Shown here piece by piece: positions 22,598 to 34,804 of a stretch of 64,000 nucleotides of DNA. Every line of letters begins with the position of its first letter. The first letter of the stretch is position 1. Made by a program: the position numbers and the translations under genes. A model generated the notes under the pieces. It searched no databases. It had not been told where the DNA came from and was given only the letters and a program-made list of their open reading frames with translations. The stretch is from Argopecten irradians (taxonomy: Eukaryota; Mollusca; Bivalvia; Pectinida; Pectinidae), in NCBI RefSeq assembly GCF_041381155.1, contig NC_091143.1:23525695-23589694 (forward strand). The letters are read 5' to 3'.

Positions 22598-22891
22598 TTT
22601 GTTTTTCAAAAACAACAAACTGTAAATACGTTCAATCCATGTTTATTTGAACTGTTATGAATTATTGAACGTTCGTGCTAGTATCATAGAACTCATTCGA
22701 CGTTTTAGCTTAAACCAAAGTATTTTCATGGACACTTTAAATCAAAGTATTTTCATGGACACTTAAGTCAAAGTATTTTCACTTTTATTAATTCAATTGG
22801 AATTAGAGACATTATTCTAGTCAATCTATTAATCTAGTCAGTATCAATATCTGCTGGTAATATGTTTTTATTTTTTTTAAAGAAAAGGGGA

Positions 22892-23072
22892 TGTTGATAA
22901 TATAGAAATAGTAGCATTATTTCGTTCCGCATATAACATCACCCATTCCGTAATATTACGTAACCTTGTTTACTATTGTGTGTACTTCCGGTTGTTCGAA
23001 TACAGCATGGCGAGAACTAGAAGATGAGTGTTTGTTATGATTGAAACACGATATAAATCAAAGTGGTCAACA
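22892..23072 (+). repeat. 3' LTR
   Basis: A 181-bp copy of the 5' LTR, preceded by the polypurine tract. The 64-bp minisatellite begins about 30 bp to its right. Confidence 0.92.
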
Positions 23073-23094
23073 CACTTACAATACATATTGACGT

Positions 23095-23530
23095 GTGCTT
23101 TAGGGAATGTGAGCGACAAGATACATAGAACCCCCTGACCGATTAGTCTTTAGGAATGTGAGCGACAAGATACATAGAACCCTGAATCCTGATACATACA
23201 AGTCTTTAAGGAATGATTTGCGAGCGACAAGATACATGGAACCCTGACCGATTCCTGATACATACAACTAGTCTTTAAGGAATGCGAGCGACAAGATACA
23301 TGGAAACCCTGACCGATTCCTGATACATACAACTAGTCTTTGAGGAATGCGAGCGACAAGATACATGGAACCCTGACCGATTCCTGATACATACAACAAG
23401 TCTTTAAGGAATGTGAGCGACAAGATACATAGAACCCTGACCGATTCCTGATACATACAACTGGTCTATAGGGAATGTGAGCGACAAGATACATAGAACC
23501 CTGACCGATTCCTGATACATACAACTGACA
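23095..23530. repeat. 64-bp minisatellite, about seven units
   Basis: The unit contains GAATGTGAGCGACAAGATAC, then CCCTGACCGATTCCTGATAC, then ACAACTAGTCTTTAAG. The first units are shorter and more diverged. A single isolated, diverged unit lies at about 26574-26632. The short minus-strand reading frames here are repeat translation. Confidence 0.9.
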
Positions 23531-25315
23531 ATAGAGTTCAGTTCATATTACATCTACAGAAGCCTCGTGTTTGGCCAATGTCATATGGAGACGCACATAT
23601 CTGATTATTAGTTTTTTTTTTAAATCTTGGCTTATGTAGGGTTTTTATTTTTGGATTCCGCGGGCTTTTCTTGATGAAGCTTGACATCGTATACCAAAAA
23701 CATGATGTCAATATTTTCATCATTCGGTGGGTCAAGGTTGGGGATCAAAGGTCATATGGTTAAATATGCAATAATACCGGCTTTGGTAGCCATCATTTCA
23801 GGTTTAAAAGTAAATCGCCCATTAATTCCTTTTAATGTCGTACTAAGTATGCTATCAATGTATATCGAAATGCTTTTATAATACTTTTTAGATAGATATT
23901 TTGTAATTTTGAACTACTAAATAAATTTCAGTAAAACTTGGCGGCAATGTTGTGCGACCATGTGTTGGTGTGCAACTAATGTCCGAACAACTACTCCTAA
24001 ATTTGGGTCAATTAATTTAAACTGCACAGCAATATAGGGGATGAGTATAAAGGTTTGGGTTTGCTGAATTTACGGTTACCATGCTGCCTTCGGCACTAGA
24101 CACAGGTTTTGTAAAATGGCCAATAACTTAAAGTTATATGTGACATAACTGAGCAAAAATTTTAGCATGTTAATTGTTCTTCATTAATCTATTGAAAACT
24201 ATAAGGTTTGATAAATTAAACCGTGAAAATCATTCAAACGGCTTCAAACGGTTCAGGTGCCTTATAAACGTTAGTTACAACACTGAAATTATGCACTTTA
24301 AAATTGTTGTTTTTTATGCCTTATGTATGTTTAGATGAAAACTCTTCTGCATAAATCACTTTGCAATTACTAATAACACTGTAAAAATGTGAAATAAAAA
24401 TGTAGACCACAATTTGGCTATATGGTGTGACCGTAGGATCTCATTTCGCTTCACTATAGACATACATATAATGATTTTTGGCAGTACTGCTAAAAATCAT
24501 TCTCTGCTCTTATTTGTATTGTAAAATTAAAACCAACGCATTGAAAGTACTGCAATTTTCAAAATGTTATTAACTTTTGGTGATGAATAACATATTAAAA
24601 GCTTATCTTGATTCATGGGTATAAAAATACGGAGTGTATATAATTAAATCATTTTCTAACATTGTAGGTAGTTTATAATGCCTATGTCAGTAGTATGACT
24701 TTTAACCTTAACTCCTGCTTACCTTTTCCACACATTATGAACCGACAAAAAAAATTCTCCAGTAAATAAAGTAGAGATATGGTAAATATTGAAAAAGAAA
24801 TTTCATTTAAAAGGCAAAAACAATTCCTGACAGGATTTAGTAATTTTTCAGCAAATAAAAAACTTAACCTTTGCCCTTGACCATGACCCGTCACATTGTT
24901 AAAATAATTCATCAAGAATGTATCCGTCATTTGAATGAAATTGGTGACCTACTGAACATTTTTATAAATAGTGTCAAACATTTTCAAGAAAAGCTCACGG
25001 AATGACATAAGCCACTGGATTATTTTTCAGTCTCCTAAAATATCAGGAAGTTGAAACAAATTGTTGTCTTTTAAATCAGCGCCCTGGTCATTTTAATCAA
25101 TTCCGAATTAACGATTAACCACGGAAATGTGGGATATGTTTTTAATAATATTTTATTTTTTTCCAAATTTCATTGATACATAATATCTCATTCACACATC
25201 ATCGTCCTCATCCTTATCAATTAATTCACATCATTCACATCATCAATCGTCCTTACAAAACAATAATTATCCTCACAAATACATCAATATTGAACACAAA
25301 CAATACATGATATAT
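23531..25315. other. Gene-free stretch
   Basis: Only short AT-rich reading frames occur here. None shows a domain or convincing splice sites. Confidence 0.45.
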
Positions 25316-25785
25316 CATCATCATCATCATAATCATCATCATCATCATGTCATCTTCATCATCATCATCATCATCACATCATCATCGTCATCATGATATC
25401 ATCATCATCCTCCATCATCATCATCATCATTATCTTCATCATCATGTCATCTTCATCATCATCATCATCATCATGATATCATCACCATCCTCCATCATCA
25501 TCATCATCATCATTATCATAATAATAATCATCATCATCATCCTCATCACAATCATCATCATCATCATCATGATATCATCTTCATCATAAATCATCATCAT
25601 CATCATATAATCAGTTATCATCATCTTCATCTTGATATCATCATTAATCCTCATCATACCATCATGTCGTCGTAAATCATGATTCATCATCATTTTTTAA
25701 ACATTAGTCATCATCATTATCATCATCATCATCATCATCTGTAACATCATGATCAAGATTCATCATCATCAACTACTAAGCTATG
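25316..25785. repeat. ATC trinucleotide microsatellite, interrupted
   Basis: The 470-bp tract of ATC/TCA repeats is broken by TGTC, TTC, CTCC and other interruptions. Long poly-Ile, Ser, His and Met reading frames on both strands are products of the repeat. Confidence 0.95.
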
Positions 25786-26318
25786 ATCATTCACATTAAA
25801 CATCTTATATCAATTGATAAAAACTATACAGGTACACACATTTTTTTCTAATGTGGGATATTTTAAAGCATATATACCTGTACCCGTAACCTGATAGGTA
25901 TTATTAATTGTTTGTACCAATCATAGATGAAAACAATTACGACACTGTGATTTTCAAAACAAATAAAACAATTTATTCATAAGTTCAAACTGCAAAAATG
26001 TTCCACACACTGTATCTGTCATAATTCATGCGTCTGCGTGAATGAATTGTCTCTCTTACTATCAAACTACATTTTAAAACAGAAATATATACCTTTAAAG
26101 CAAACATGTGCGAGATAATAAAGAAAGTCTAACTTATCAAGCCATAAAAACAATTAAAATATTATATTATTTTGATTTATTCCTATTACACTCACATGAT
26201 TATCAAGATCTCACCAAGTTTGGAAACACTACAGTAACTCGGCAGAGTATTGTCTTACCCTAACATTGTATTTAGACATATATATATTTTTTGGAAAATA
26301 TAGCATCTAATTTTCAGG

Positions 26319-26445
26319 TGTATTATCATCATCAACATCATATTTACGGTATCGAACTTTTAGCTTCCTTAACTCTAACACCACAAACACCATCGTCAAA
26401 TCTATCGGTTTTGGCACAAACATTCGCAAAACTTTATCAACATAT
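26319..26445 (-). pseudogene. Decayed duplicate of the receptor's last-exon end
   Basis: On the minus strand the segment reads KVRYRKYDVDDDN, close to NVRYRDDDVDNDYDHC at the receptor C terminus. At the DNA level it matches 26747-26870 with shared blocks such as AAACACCATCGTCAAA and CTTCCTTAACTC/CTTCTTTAACTC. It lies 300 bp downstream of the functional exon in the same orientation. Its reading frame is disrupted and it has no splice context of its own, so it looks like a tandem-duplication remnant now in the 3' flank or UTR. Confidence 0.7.
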
Positions 26446-26573
26446 AAAACAGTTACAGAACGTGCACTTTTAAAGCAAACGGGTGAAACAGTTAAAAACA
26501 CAAATCTTTTAGGAAATAAGAAAACAATTAAATTAGTGTAAACATATATTTTTGTTAGAAACGATATTATTTT

Positions 26574-26632
26574 GACCGATTCCTTATACATAGAAATGAT
26601 CATTAAGGAATGAAAGCGAGAAGATAATATTA
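26574..26632 (-). repeat. Stray unit of the 64-bp minisatellite
   Basis: GACCGATTCCTTATACATAG, then CATTAAGGAATGAAAGCGAG, aligns to one unit of the array at 23095-23530. It lies between the receptor stop codon and the decayed exon copy. Confidence 0.65.
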
Positions 26633-26746
26633 AATACTACAACAGTATCAACGAAAATGCGCCCTGTACCCAAACGTTATATATTCGGGCATATTTTTGA
26701 CGTTTTTGTTGGTTTGATATTTTTGTTGGCACAATCATGTTCATGT

Positions 26747-29700
26747 TCAGCAATGATCATAATCATTGTCAACATCATCGTCTCGGTAACGAACGTTTTG
26801 CTTCTTTAACTCATCGTAAACACCATCGTCAAACCCATTGGTGCGGACATGTCCAATTCTCGCATGATCATATGGGTCATCGTCTTGGTATTGCTGTGCA
26901 GGACCTCTTGTTTCGGTTTTTCTATCGCCAAAGTTTTTCATGTGAGATTGGGAATGAGCAAGTTCATATACATCTTGTTCTGAATTCTTGGTCTCCGACA
27001 CGCTCTGTTGTTCAACAAGGAAGTAATTCTTACCCAGAACCCCTGATAGCTGCTCACTTCCGGTTGCTGTCGTTGCAGAGTCGCTTTCTTCGAGAAGAAA
27101 ATAGTTGTCCGCTCCAGGCGAAACTGTCCCATTACGCATGGTCTCGGCACGTTCATTTGCATCGTTGTCGCCAGTTTCAGAAATAAAACATGCACCTGTC
27201 AGGTTTGAAGGGCTTGATTTTTCAATAACGAAATAATTGTTTTGAGGAGAGGATGCGTTTGCAAGGTCATAATCATTGTTTTCTGATTGTAGTTTGTGAC
27301 TGTCCGTTTTGTTCAGGTTCATTGTTTGCTCTTGAGAATTTGACTGTCCACCGAAATTAGCATAACTGTAGTCTAATTCACCGCTTACTTCCGGTTTTGT
27401 TTGATCAGCCATGTCGTAAGTGTGTACCTCTTTGTCACTTTCCTCATATCCCATATTGTCAAGACCGGCACATTTCTGGTCATCCTAAAATGCATTAAAT
27501 AAATAATTGAGCATTGTACATGATGACACATGTGTTAAACATTATATTACTATAGTAACGATCAATGGAAGATAAGATGAAATCTTTCATATATTTTGGC
27601 AGTTCAATATACAATGTATTAGCATTTATAACGTTTTCTTACTCAAACAACGTTGACAAAGTAGCTCAAGCAGTAGAGCGTCCGGCTAGTGTTTGGACGC
27701 CCCGGGTGCGAACCCCGGTCTGGTCGCTACATTTTCTCCTATCTCGTTACAAAATTGTCGAGCTTTCCAGCTCTTGTATTCTATTTAGGCAATAGGAGTA
27801 TACTAAGCAGAGGATATGCGAATTTTTGAGTTGTTTTCGAGGTCGAAGCCTTGAATAAAGTAGATAGGAGTGTAGTTCGATCATCGGTGAGCAGTAAGCT
27901 CATTCAATAGAGCATCGATAGAGTTAGTGTTTGGACCCTATCATCAAACTCCGATCTGACTGCTACATTCCTCCTTCTTTTACATATATAAATATATGAT
28001 AAAAAGTACATGTAACTATAAACTGACTCATTTGTATGTCATAAACATATATATATCTATATCTCGAAAACATATACAGGTAGGCAAGGGATTAAAGTTA
28101 TTAACTAGTGATTGTCATACCATAGTGATCCGGAGTCGGAGAACATTTTAGCTTCATATACATGTATAGTTGTTGTTGTGTAAGCACTGATTTTTAAATT
28201 GCATTAAAATACTAATAAACCATTATGTGGCTATAGTAATTTAAAACAAATAATGTATGGAGGTTTTGAAGTATATCTGAATGCTGAATTAGCCATTATA
28301 ACAAAATCTCATTAAAATGATAAATAAAATCGCGTGCTTAGAGGATTGATTGTACAGTGCCTTTCTCTGTTTTACTTTTATATTGTGAATACTTACATGC
28401 GTTTCTCCATAAGAAGGGTTGGCAATACAGGAATCAGAGTAGTCTGGTGCTTTCTTATTCCTGAAAGTAAACTTCAGAATTTTATTGAAAGAAAGAGTTC
28501 CTTGCTCATTTCAGAAAATTATGGTATCTATGATGCCAGCTGTTATCAAATCTTAACGCTATTATTATATGTCCGAGACCAAAAGTAATTTCCAGAAAAC
28601 ATTTAATTTTTTAAAAATGTTCCACCGCTGACAATTGGTATTTTTTCACTATCAAAAACAGGAGCAGACGATACAGTATTTTTATTCAGTTGTTCTAATG
28701 ATGAATGCCATTTATGCTATGTCGACGGTGGAGCATCTTTAAATACATGTAATAAAATTGCTTGATGACCGTGATGATCTTCAATGCCTGAATATTGGAA
28801 AGCTCTTAGTATACTATTCTTGACTCTGAGTTTACGTTTGAGAAATGAGAAAAAGACTCATGATAGAAATGTTTGAATAACTCGACACAGCTTCAAGAGC
28901 AAAATTAAATGAAAAACATGGCTTTTCCTTTTAAACGAGAATATACCACTTCCTTGTAACTTATTTGAAAAGTGACCTTAAAGTAAGTGATAAAGTTTAT
29001 GTGAAAACTGATATCGGGGAAGCAGATAAAGGTAAATCTTAAAAGATGATAGCTGAAGCGTCAATAATTTAGTGTGAATCAATATGGTCGAACGCGAATG
29101 CGAATTTCAAACAATACTGGTAATATCAAAAAGATATATTTTATGTTGTCTCACCCAGATAAACACTGTTAATTTTCTTAAAACTAAAATAGCGAAACGT
29201 ACCGTTGTCTCCTACAAACAAAGACAATCACTGTTACACCAATGCTAACCACCACAACAGCTAACAATCCACCAACGATCGCCGTCGTATTTGTCCCAGT
29301 TTCCTCTGTCTGGTGGGCCGCGGACACATAATCTATATCATCAATAGATTTGTTCTTACATACACAGTTTTAATGAAATAGTAATAATCTTAAAACAAAC
29401 CAACAGAAACGTAAAAGCGATATGGCCGTCACATGCCCATTATCTACCATGCAGGTGAGGAGTGAAATGAGAAAGGAACATTTTTATTTCTTGTACTTAT
29501 ATCGAGTGTGTTTAGAAAAGAGTGCGTTATAACAAATATTTTCTAATTGATAAGCTTTTATTTTTATTTTTATTGTATAATTCAGATAGAGACATAGAGG
29601 ATGGTTGACTCGTTTGCTGTTAACAATATGTTGAAAAATACAGTTGAATATGCACTTCAATCCTTAGCCTGTTTTAACAAAAAAAAATCAAAGCACTGTT

Positions 29701-32700
29701 AAATGTGGAGTAAATGGCAAGCTTCAGTGTTTGAAAAGGGTAATTGAAAAATACTCATTTATCCCTGAAGACACAATTAGACTCTTTATTATGAAATTTC
29801 AGTGGGTAATGTGTTAAGAACGTCGACGACGACGACGATTGATGATGATGATGGTGATGATTTTTACCAGTTTTAGGCGATGCCGAAATTGTCGATAACG
29901 TTGTGTCTGGTAGAGATGTAGTATATGTGGCTGGAAAACCATGCTCGTGGGACATGGAGGTTGTTATGACAGTAGTCGTTGTGTGAGAGATTTTGACTCT
30001 ACAAATAATGTAAAATAAAAAAAACCCAGACATGTGATGATTATATTAGGATGCAGAAGGTAATAATTGAAGTTCTCTATATCAGACATTTAAAGTACAA
30101 TAAAAAGTTTAATTAAACATGGCAAATATTTTTATTATATAGTAATGTATTTGTATCAATTCTCTATCTATAAAGTGAAGTGGTAAATTACGACAAGGTT
30201 GCTAAAATAAATTTGAAGTTGCTCAGGGACAAGCAATATTTTTTTTAAGTTTTTAGCTCCTGTTTAACCTAGTGATATTTTGTATGCCTATATGCCATTT
30301 TCTTTCATACCTACGGGTGTAATACTGGCTGGTCTAGGGCAATACACTCATGTCGCCTGAGTCTGTATTGCATGGCTACCCATGCAATAAAGCCTCGTGA
30401 CGTCACGGCGTCAACAAATTGTCTATTTCCTTGGTAAAATTTTAACATTTTTTTTTCACTTTGACTGTTTTTACTATAAAAGATGCAAACAACGGAATTT
30501 TTGTTGAAAATATCACGTGAATGAAAACTTTCAGCCGTGGATTTCTTCGAATTTATTTCAAAAATGGTGGGATACTATAGTTGTAAAATTGCAATAAAAT
30601 GTCGAGGTATGAAAGAAAAATACTCTTTCATAAGTGGATATGAAGGATAGGGATATTCTACCCGAGGGATCACAAAATGCTGCAAAACCCTCGGCAAGCC
30701 TCGGTTTTACACAACATTTTGTGACCCTCGGGTAGAATATCCCTATCCTTCATATCCACATATGAAAGAGTCTTATATTCTATTATAGTTAAACATAACT
30801 AAATTGATAAACAGTGTGTATGCATCGGGACTAACGTTAGGTATCACTGTTGACTTGTAAATTGTTGTGTAGATTGAAAAATAAATGTATACTTCAGGAA
30901 AACAAGTCCACAGTGTTTGTAACATATTTCTGTTGGCTGTTATTTTTACTAGTGTCTATATCAGGTACAAGAATTGCTTGTTTGCCCTGATTCGACTCTA
31001 TAAAATCGTACACATCGAGTCCAACTGTGCTTTGAAATATCATATTGCTAAAATACTTTCGTAAATGCCAAAACACATATTTCTCCCTCTGTCTGAGGTT
31101 TAAACTTTCTAATATTTTACCACATTTTTTTAAATGTTGCAACACTGGAAGTATTTTTAATTACAAAAGGAAAAAACAAATCTTTTTTACGTGAACACGT
31201 GAAAAATAGGCACGGAAGATGCCGAATTATTCCGAACTCTTTTGAACATCGTCTCGACAATCTCGAAGTAACAAGAGAGTTGTGAAACAAAGATTAATAG
31301 AATCTTACATGGGTCTGTGAAGTGACAGGATATCTCAACCCGAGTGAAAGATTTTGGCCGGTCAACCCGAGGCTTGCCGAGGGTTGACGGCCAAAATCTT
31401 TCACGAGGGTTTAGATATCCCTGTCCACTTCACAGACCCATGTTTGATTCTTTTTCTCCCATACTTAGAAGAAAAAATGATGAAATTCCACTTGGTTTCC
31501 AGCTTTTTCATCGCGCCATGATCGCAAGAACGTCGTTATGCGTAAAAATTGATGACGTCATCTACAATGCGCGCCACAGTTACGCCGCATGTATTGATGA
31601 CGTCACGTTATTGTCTAGCGCGTGTGAGCTGTCTTACACCCCCCTGTGTAAGATAGAGATATCTTTTCCCTAGCAACCACGGGATATCCCTGTGAAGTAT
31701 GGGAGAAAAAGTTTTCATTAACAAAACATTTAGTTGACCTCACCAGACTGGATCTACAAAGAAAATACTGCTCGCACATTACAACATTTGATACACACAA
31801 TATGTTTACGGAAATGTGTGAATTAGATGTTTCAGATACACACTCTGTGAACATATACCAGTATCAGGTCGACTGAATTACCATATATGGAACAGACAAA
31901 ATTCCTATGCGAGTTATTCCCCTTGTAGTCATGCACGTGATAGTGTGATTTATGAATGGGATTCGTTTACTACGCATAGCAAACGCGTAGTATTTTTCAG
32001 GGGGGACTGTCTTTAATTTCCCCTGCGAACCACAATTTAGATGAATATAATTTGTAAATGAAATCTATCGTGTGTATTAATAAATTTTAAACATTTTCAC
32101 CGCACGCCGATTTCGGGAAATGCAATTGTGATTTTAAATCAACATATATTTATAATACAGCTAACAAAACAATCAATACGTGTTTTGATTATTCAATTTT
32201 AACCGTGATTAAAGATCATTTATCTATTATACTTCACGTATCTGTTCGACTACTACATGTACTTAATATGCATTATATCGAAATGCCCAACCATTTAGTA
32301 ATATACATAATATATAACAAAAATCTCTCAAATCATTTAAAATTTCTCTCTAAGTTCTTTTCTTGCATTCTTGAAGTTTCACATCACACATATTTTATAT
32401 CGTACGAGAAAGTTATCTTTTTTCTATAAAAAAACCACATTCTACCCATCCTCGATACTCCAGGGGTAGATCGTAAGTCATCGGAACTCCTGGAATATCG
32501 AGGATGCATTCCACCATGTGACTTTCTGAATACAAGAAGAATTGCAGTAATTCATATGCTCATGTGTTACATGAAAATATGTCGCCAAAAGATAAAAATA
32601 TATAGATCTAGAGCGCATCTTAGATCGATCTGTTCGATTACTATCGTTCTTATGCACAAGTCGTACACGACGTACGGATGTTCCAAGTAGTCGAGACCTC

Positions 32701-34804
32701 TTCATAAGCCTCTTCCTTTATGACAGTGTATTTTAGATAGTACATAATAAATTCTGCTCATTGGAGCCTTTCTGCATATAGTCTTATATACATTGTACAC
32801 TTATATACACAGAACCCTGAACTAGAACCTACTACAACTACATTAAACAGTCGACCCGATAGATAATGTAGATTAATGTATATTTTAAAGAACATTTTTT
32901 ATTAGTAACATAGTTAAAATATTGCTAAAATCGTACTGAAACCAACTGAAAATTAGTGTAACTTTTGTAACGTATGATCAAAGTTTTTCTCCTGTTTAAT
33001 AGTGAATCTAAAAACCCTTAATCACATACAAATGTACATCTGCCTCTCTAATATATGTTTGTGATTATCACAAACTCTTAATTCAAATAACCTTTTCCAA
33101 AACGTTATATTTCTGGAAAACGATATGCGGTGAATGTATCGTAAAAAATGAAACAAAATACCATAAAAGTAAACGAACAGCAAATCAAAATATTTGGGAC
33201 AAATAAATTTTGCTATGTATTTTGTATATTACTTCAACATTTGTTTATGGAGTTTGTTTGTAGTTGAAATGAAAGGTCTGATAACGTACTGATTGTTTGC
33301 ATTAGCTGTAATATAAAACAATAATTTAAATCATTATTGTAAAAAAAAAACGCCGAATTTCCCGAAATCGGCGTGCGGTGAAAATGTTAATATTTTATTA
33401 ATACACACAATGAATTTCATTTGAAAATTTGTGGTTGTCAAAATTGTGGTTCGCAGGGGTTCACCCTGAAAATAATACGCGTTGCTATACATAGTAAACG
33501 AATCCCATTCATAAATCACACATTTTCATTGACCAATATGCGTACAAATCACGTGCATGACTACAAGGGGAATAACTCTGTCTGTTCCATATATGGTAAT
33601 TCAGTCGACCTGAGTATGATTTAGTCAAAACAGGAATATATGATCCCTAGATTTCGGCTCTCTTATAGACCGACATATACTTCTGGGGAGTTAAATCATC
33701 AAGGTACATGTCCATGTTCAAAATTAAATTGTTTAAGCGACATATCGTTATAGTGAAATTAGCATGAAATATAATCTTAAGGTACACGCTTTTAAATAAA
33801 ATTGAAATCAATAAAGTTTACCTGTTGTAGAAGTGAAACCGTGTCTTACTGCAGTCGCATTAGATGTTTTATTAACTGCAAAAAAAATCCTTGATTTAAT
33901 CAATGGTATCCACTGTACATGTAAGCTGGTGTAATATCACTCATATTAGTACATACCTTACTTTAATTTAGAATGTTCTGATTGGATTAAACTTGATCAC
34001 ATGATATTGAATAATTTAGATATTTCGCCGGACTTTGAAGGTAAGGAAATAACTCAAGGAACGGAAATATCCGTTTGGAAGCTCCGCACGTAGCAGAACG
34101 TGGACGTGATCCTCAACGTCAACCGAAAATGACAAACTATGTTGCTTCATTGTTTTACTACAAAGATGCTACAAACAACAGAAACAAATTATATCATATG
34201 TCATACAGGCATTATTTGCTTATATCATGTTGATATCTCATTGACTGCAGTCCGTCAGATTAGGAACGTTGTTAAGAAATTTCTTAGTGAGTTCTTCTAC
34301 CAGTCAGATAGTTTGTTGATGTTGAATACAACAACTTTATGGAGTTAATTATTATGCCCCTATGTGTCGGGAAACATCTAGAATTCACCTCTTTCCAGGG
34401 AGACAATTCTTGATGTATCTCTCCACAGAGGGCCATAATTATGTGAAATACAACATGGAATTCATATATAATGTCGATATAAACGTAAATATACCAGTAA
34501 CACCATTACATCACCGTCGGCTACCCATGTAATCAGCCTGAATTACGTTAAATGGAGCGTATTGGAGTTTAGACACTGTGGTTTTCTATGGTGTACTTAC
34601 ATTTGCAGTTACAGAAAAAGTCCGGGACACTCTCTATCTTACAACTATCACAAGAGTTTGTACAATTGCATGCATAGCAAGTACAGGTCTGTGTTACATT
34701 GTAATTTAAAAATCTATCAAATACTGTGACAAATTCGGGATCTCTTATATTTTGTCCAAATCGGAGTTTTCCTTTCCAGCCGTTCTCACAAGCAAGTGAA
34801 TGAA
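26747..34804 (-). CDS. Type I membrane receptor with tyrosine-motif tail, 5' part not resolved
   Basis: Six minus-strand exons join in frame with GT-AG junctions: 34601-34804 (Cys-rich ectodomain, ACENGWKGKLRFGQ then CTCYACNCTNSCDSC), 33822-33875, 29868-29996 (Thr/Ser-rich stalk), 29203-29332 (one helix GGLLAVVVVSIGVTVIVFVC followed by RRQR), 28397-28460 and 26747-27484. The 270-residue tail has three NYF[LV][LIV]E boxes (NYFVIEK, NYFLLEE, NYFLVEQ) and YDMA, YSYA, YDLA, YELA, YDHA and VYDEL motifs, likely phosphotyrosine docking sites. The layout resembles the large bivalve MEGF/scavenger-receptor-like families. The first visible exon begins in phase 1, so a signal-peptide exon must lie upstream. 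Ligand and exact family are unknown. Confidence 0.72.
27655..27735 (+). repeat. tRNA-like SINE head, copy 1
   Basis: GTAGCTCAAGCAGTAGAGCG resembles a D arm and A box; GGGTGCGAACCC is a good T arm and B box. The anticodon loop has 11 bases and the acceptor stem does not pair properly, so this is a tRNA-derived repeat. It lies in the last intron of the receptor gene. Confidence 0.6.
27885..27970 (+). repeat. tRNA-like SINE head, copy 2
   Basis: A diverged relative of the copy 150 bp to the left: shared words include AGTGTTTGGAC and CTGCTACATT. The box B is decayed. Confidence 0.45.
28611..28742. mobile_element. TTAA MITE, family A, deleted copy 3
   Basis: Both ends match the family (TTCCACCGCTGACA and GTCGACGGTGGAGCATCT) with TTAA on both sides, but most of the middle is gone, leaving 124 bp. 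It lies in the intron just before the juxtamembrane exon of the receptor. Confidence 0.75.
30623..30770. repeat. Near-perfect hairpin, foldback H1
   Basis: Two arms of about 57 bp (starting CTCTTTCATAAGTGGATATG) flank a GC-rich tip with CCCTCGGCAAGCCTCGG. It lies in a receptor intron. See also 31308-31442, which has the same architecture and tip. Confidence 0.9.
31308..31442. repeat. Near-perfect hairpin, foldback H2
   Basis: The arms start CATGGGTCTGTGAAGTG and surround the tip ACCCGAGGCTTGCCGAGGGT. The words GGATAT and CCCGAG occupy matching positions in H1, so the two are related. Confidence 0.9.
31450..31711. mobile_element. MITE-like unit with 17-bp inverted ends
   Basis: The ends are CTTTTTCTCCCATACTT and AAGTATGGGAGAAAAAG. 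The interior has two TGACGTCA palindromes (about 31553 and 31597). It directly follows foldback H2. Confidence 0.6.
31864..33613. mobile_element. 1.75-kb element with 257-bp inverted arms
   Basis: The left arm 31864-32121 and right arm 33357-33613 are inverted copies (TCAGGTCGACTGAATTACCA at the outer end, GCACGCCGATTTCGGGAAAT at the inner end). A possible 3-bp GTA duplication flanks it. The 1.2-kb middle is non-coding and holds a further 60-bp hairpin (32447-32506, CATCCTCGATACTCCAGG). It is a foldback or long-TIR non-autonomous element within a receptor intron. Confidence 0.8.

Larger units (their letters stand above)
18289..23072 (+). mobile_element. Ty3/gypsy LTR retrotransposon, looks whole and young
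   Basis: The element is 4.78 kb. The 5' LTR is 18289-18472 and the 3' LTR is 22892-23072; both start TGTTG and end CAACA. A primer-binding region starts at 18473 (TGGTGGCAGCGG) and a purine tract (AAAGAAAAGGGG) precedes the 3' LTR. Gag and pol frames follow, overlapping as is usual in the family; there is no envelope gene. The LTRs differ by about two substitutions and two tiny indels, so the insertion is recent. I find no matching target duplication in the flanks. No break is evident in the coding part. Confidence 0.9.

Noticed and set aside
23095-23530. CRISPR-like array of regular repeats
   Set aside because: Units are contiguous 64-bp tandem copies with no unique spacers, and the genome is eukaryotic.
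25347-25693. Poly-Ile/Ser/His and poly-Met reading frames
   Set aside because: They are translations of the interrupted ATC microsatellite.
27655-27735. True tRNA gene
   Set aside because: The T arm is good but the anticodon loop is 11 bases and the acceptor stem does not pair; a second diverged copy lies 150 bp away, as expected of a SINE.
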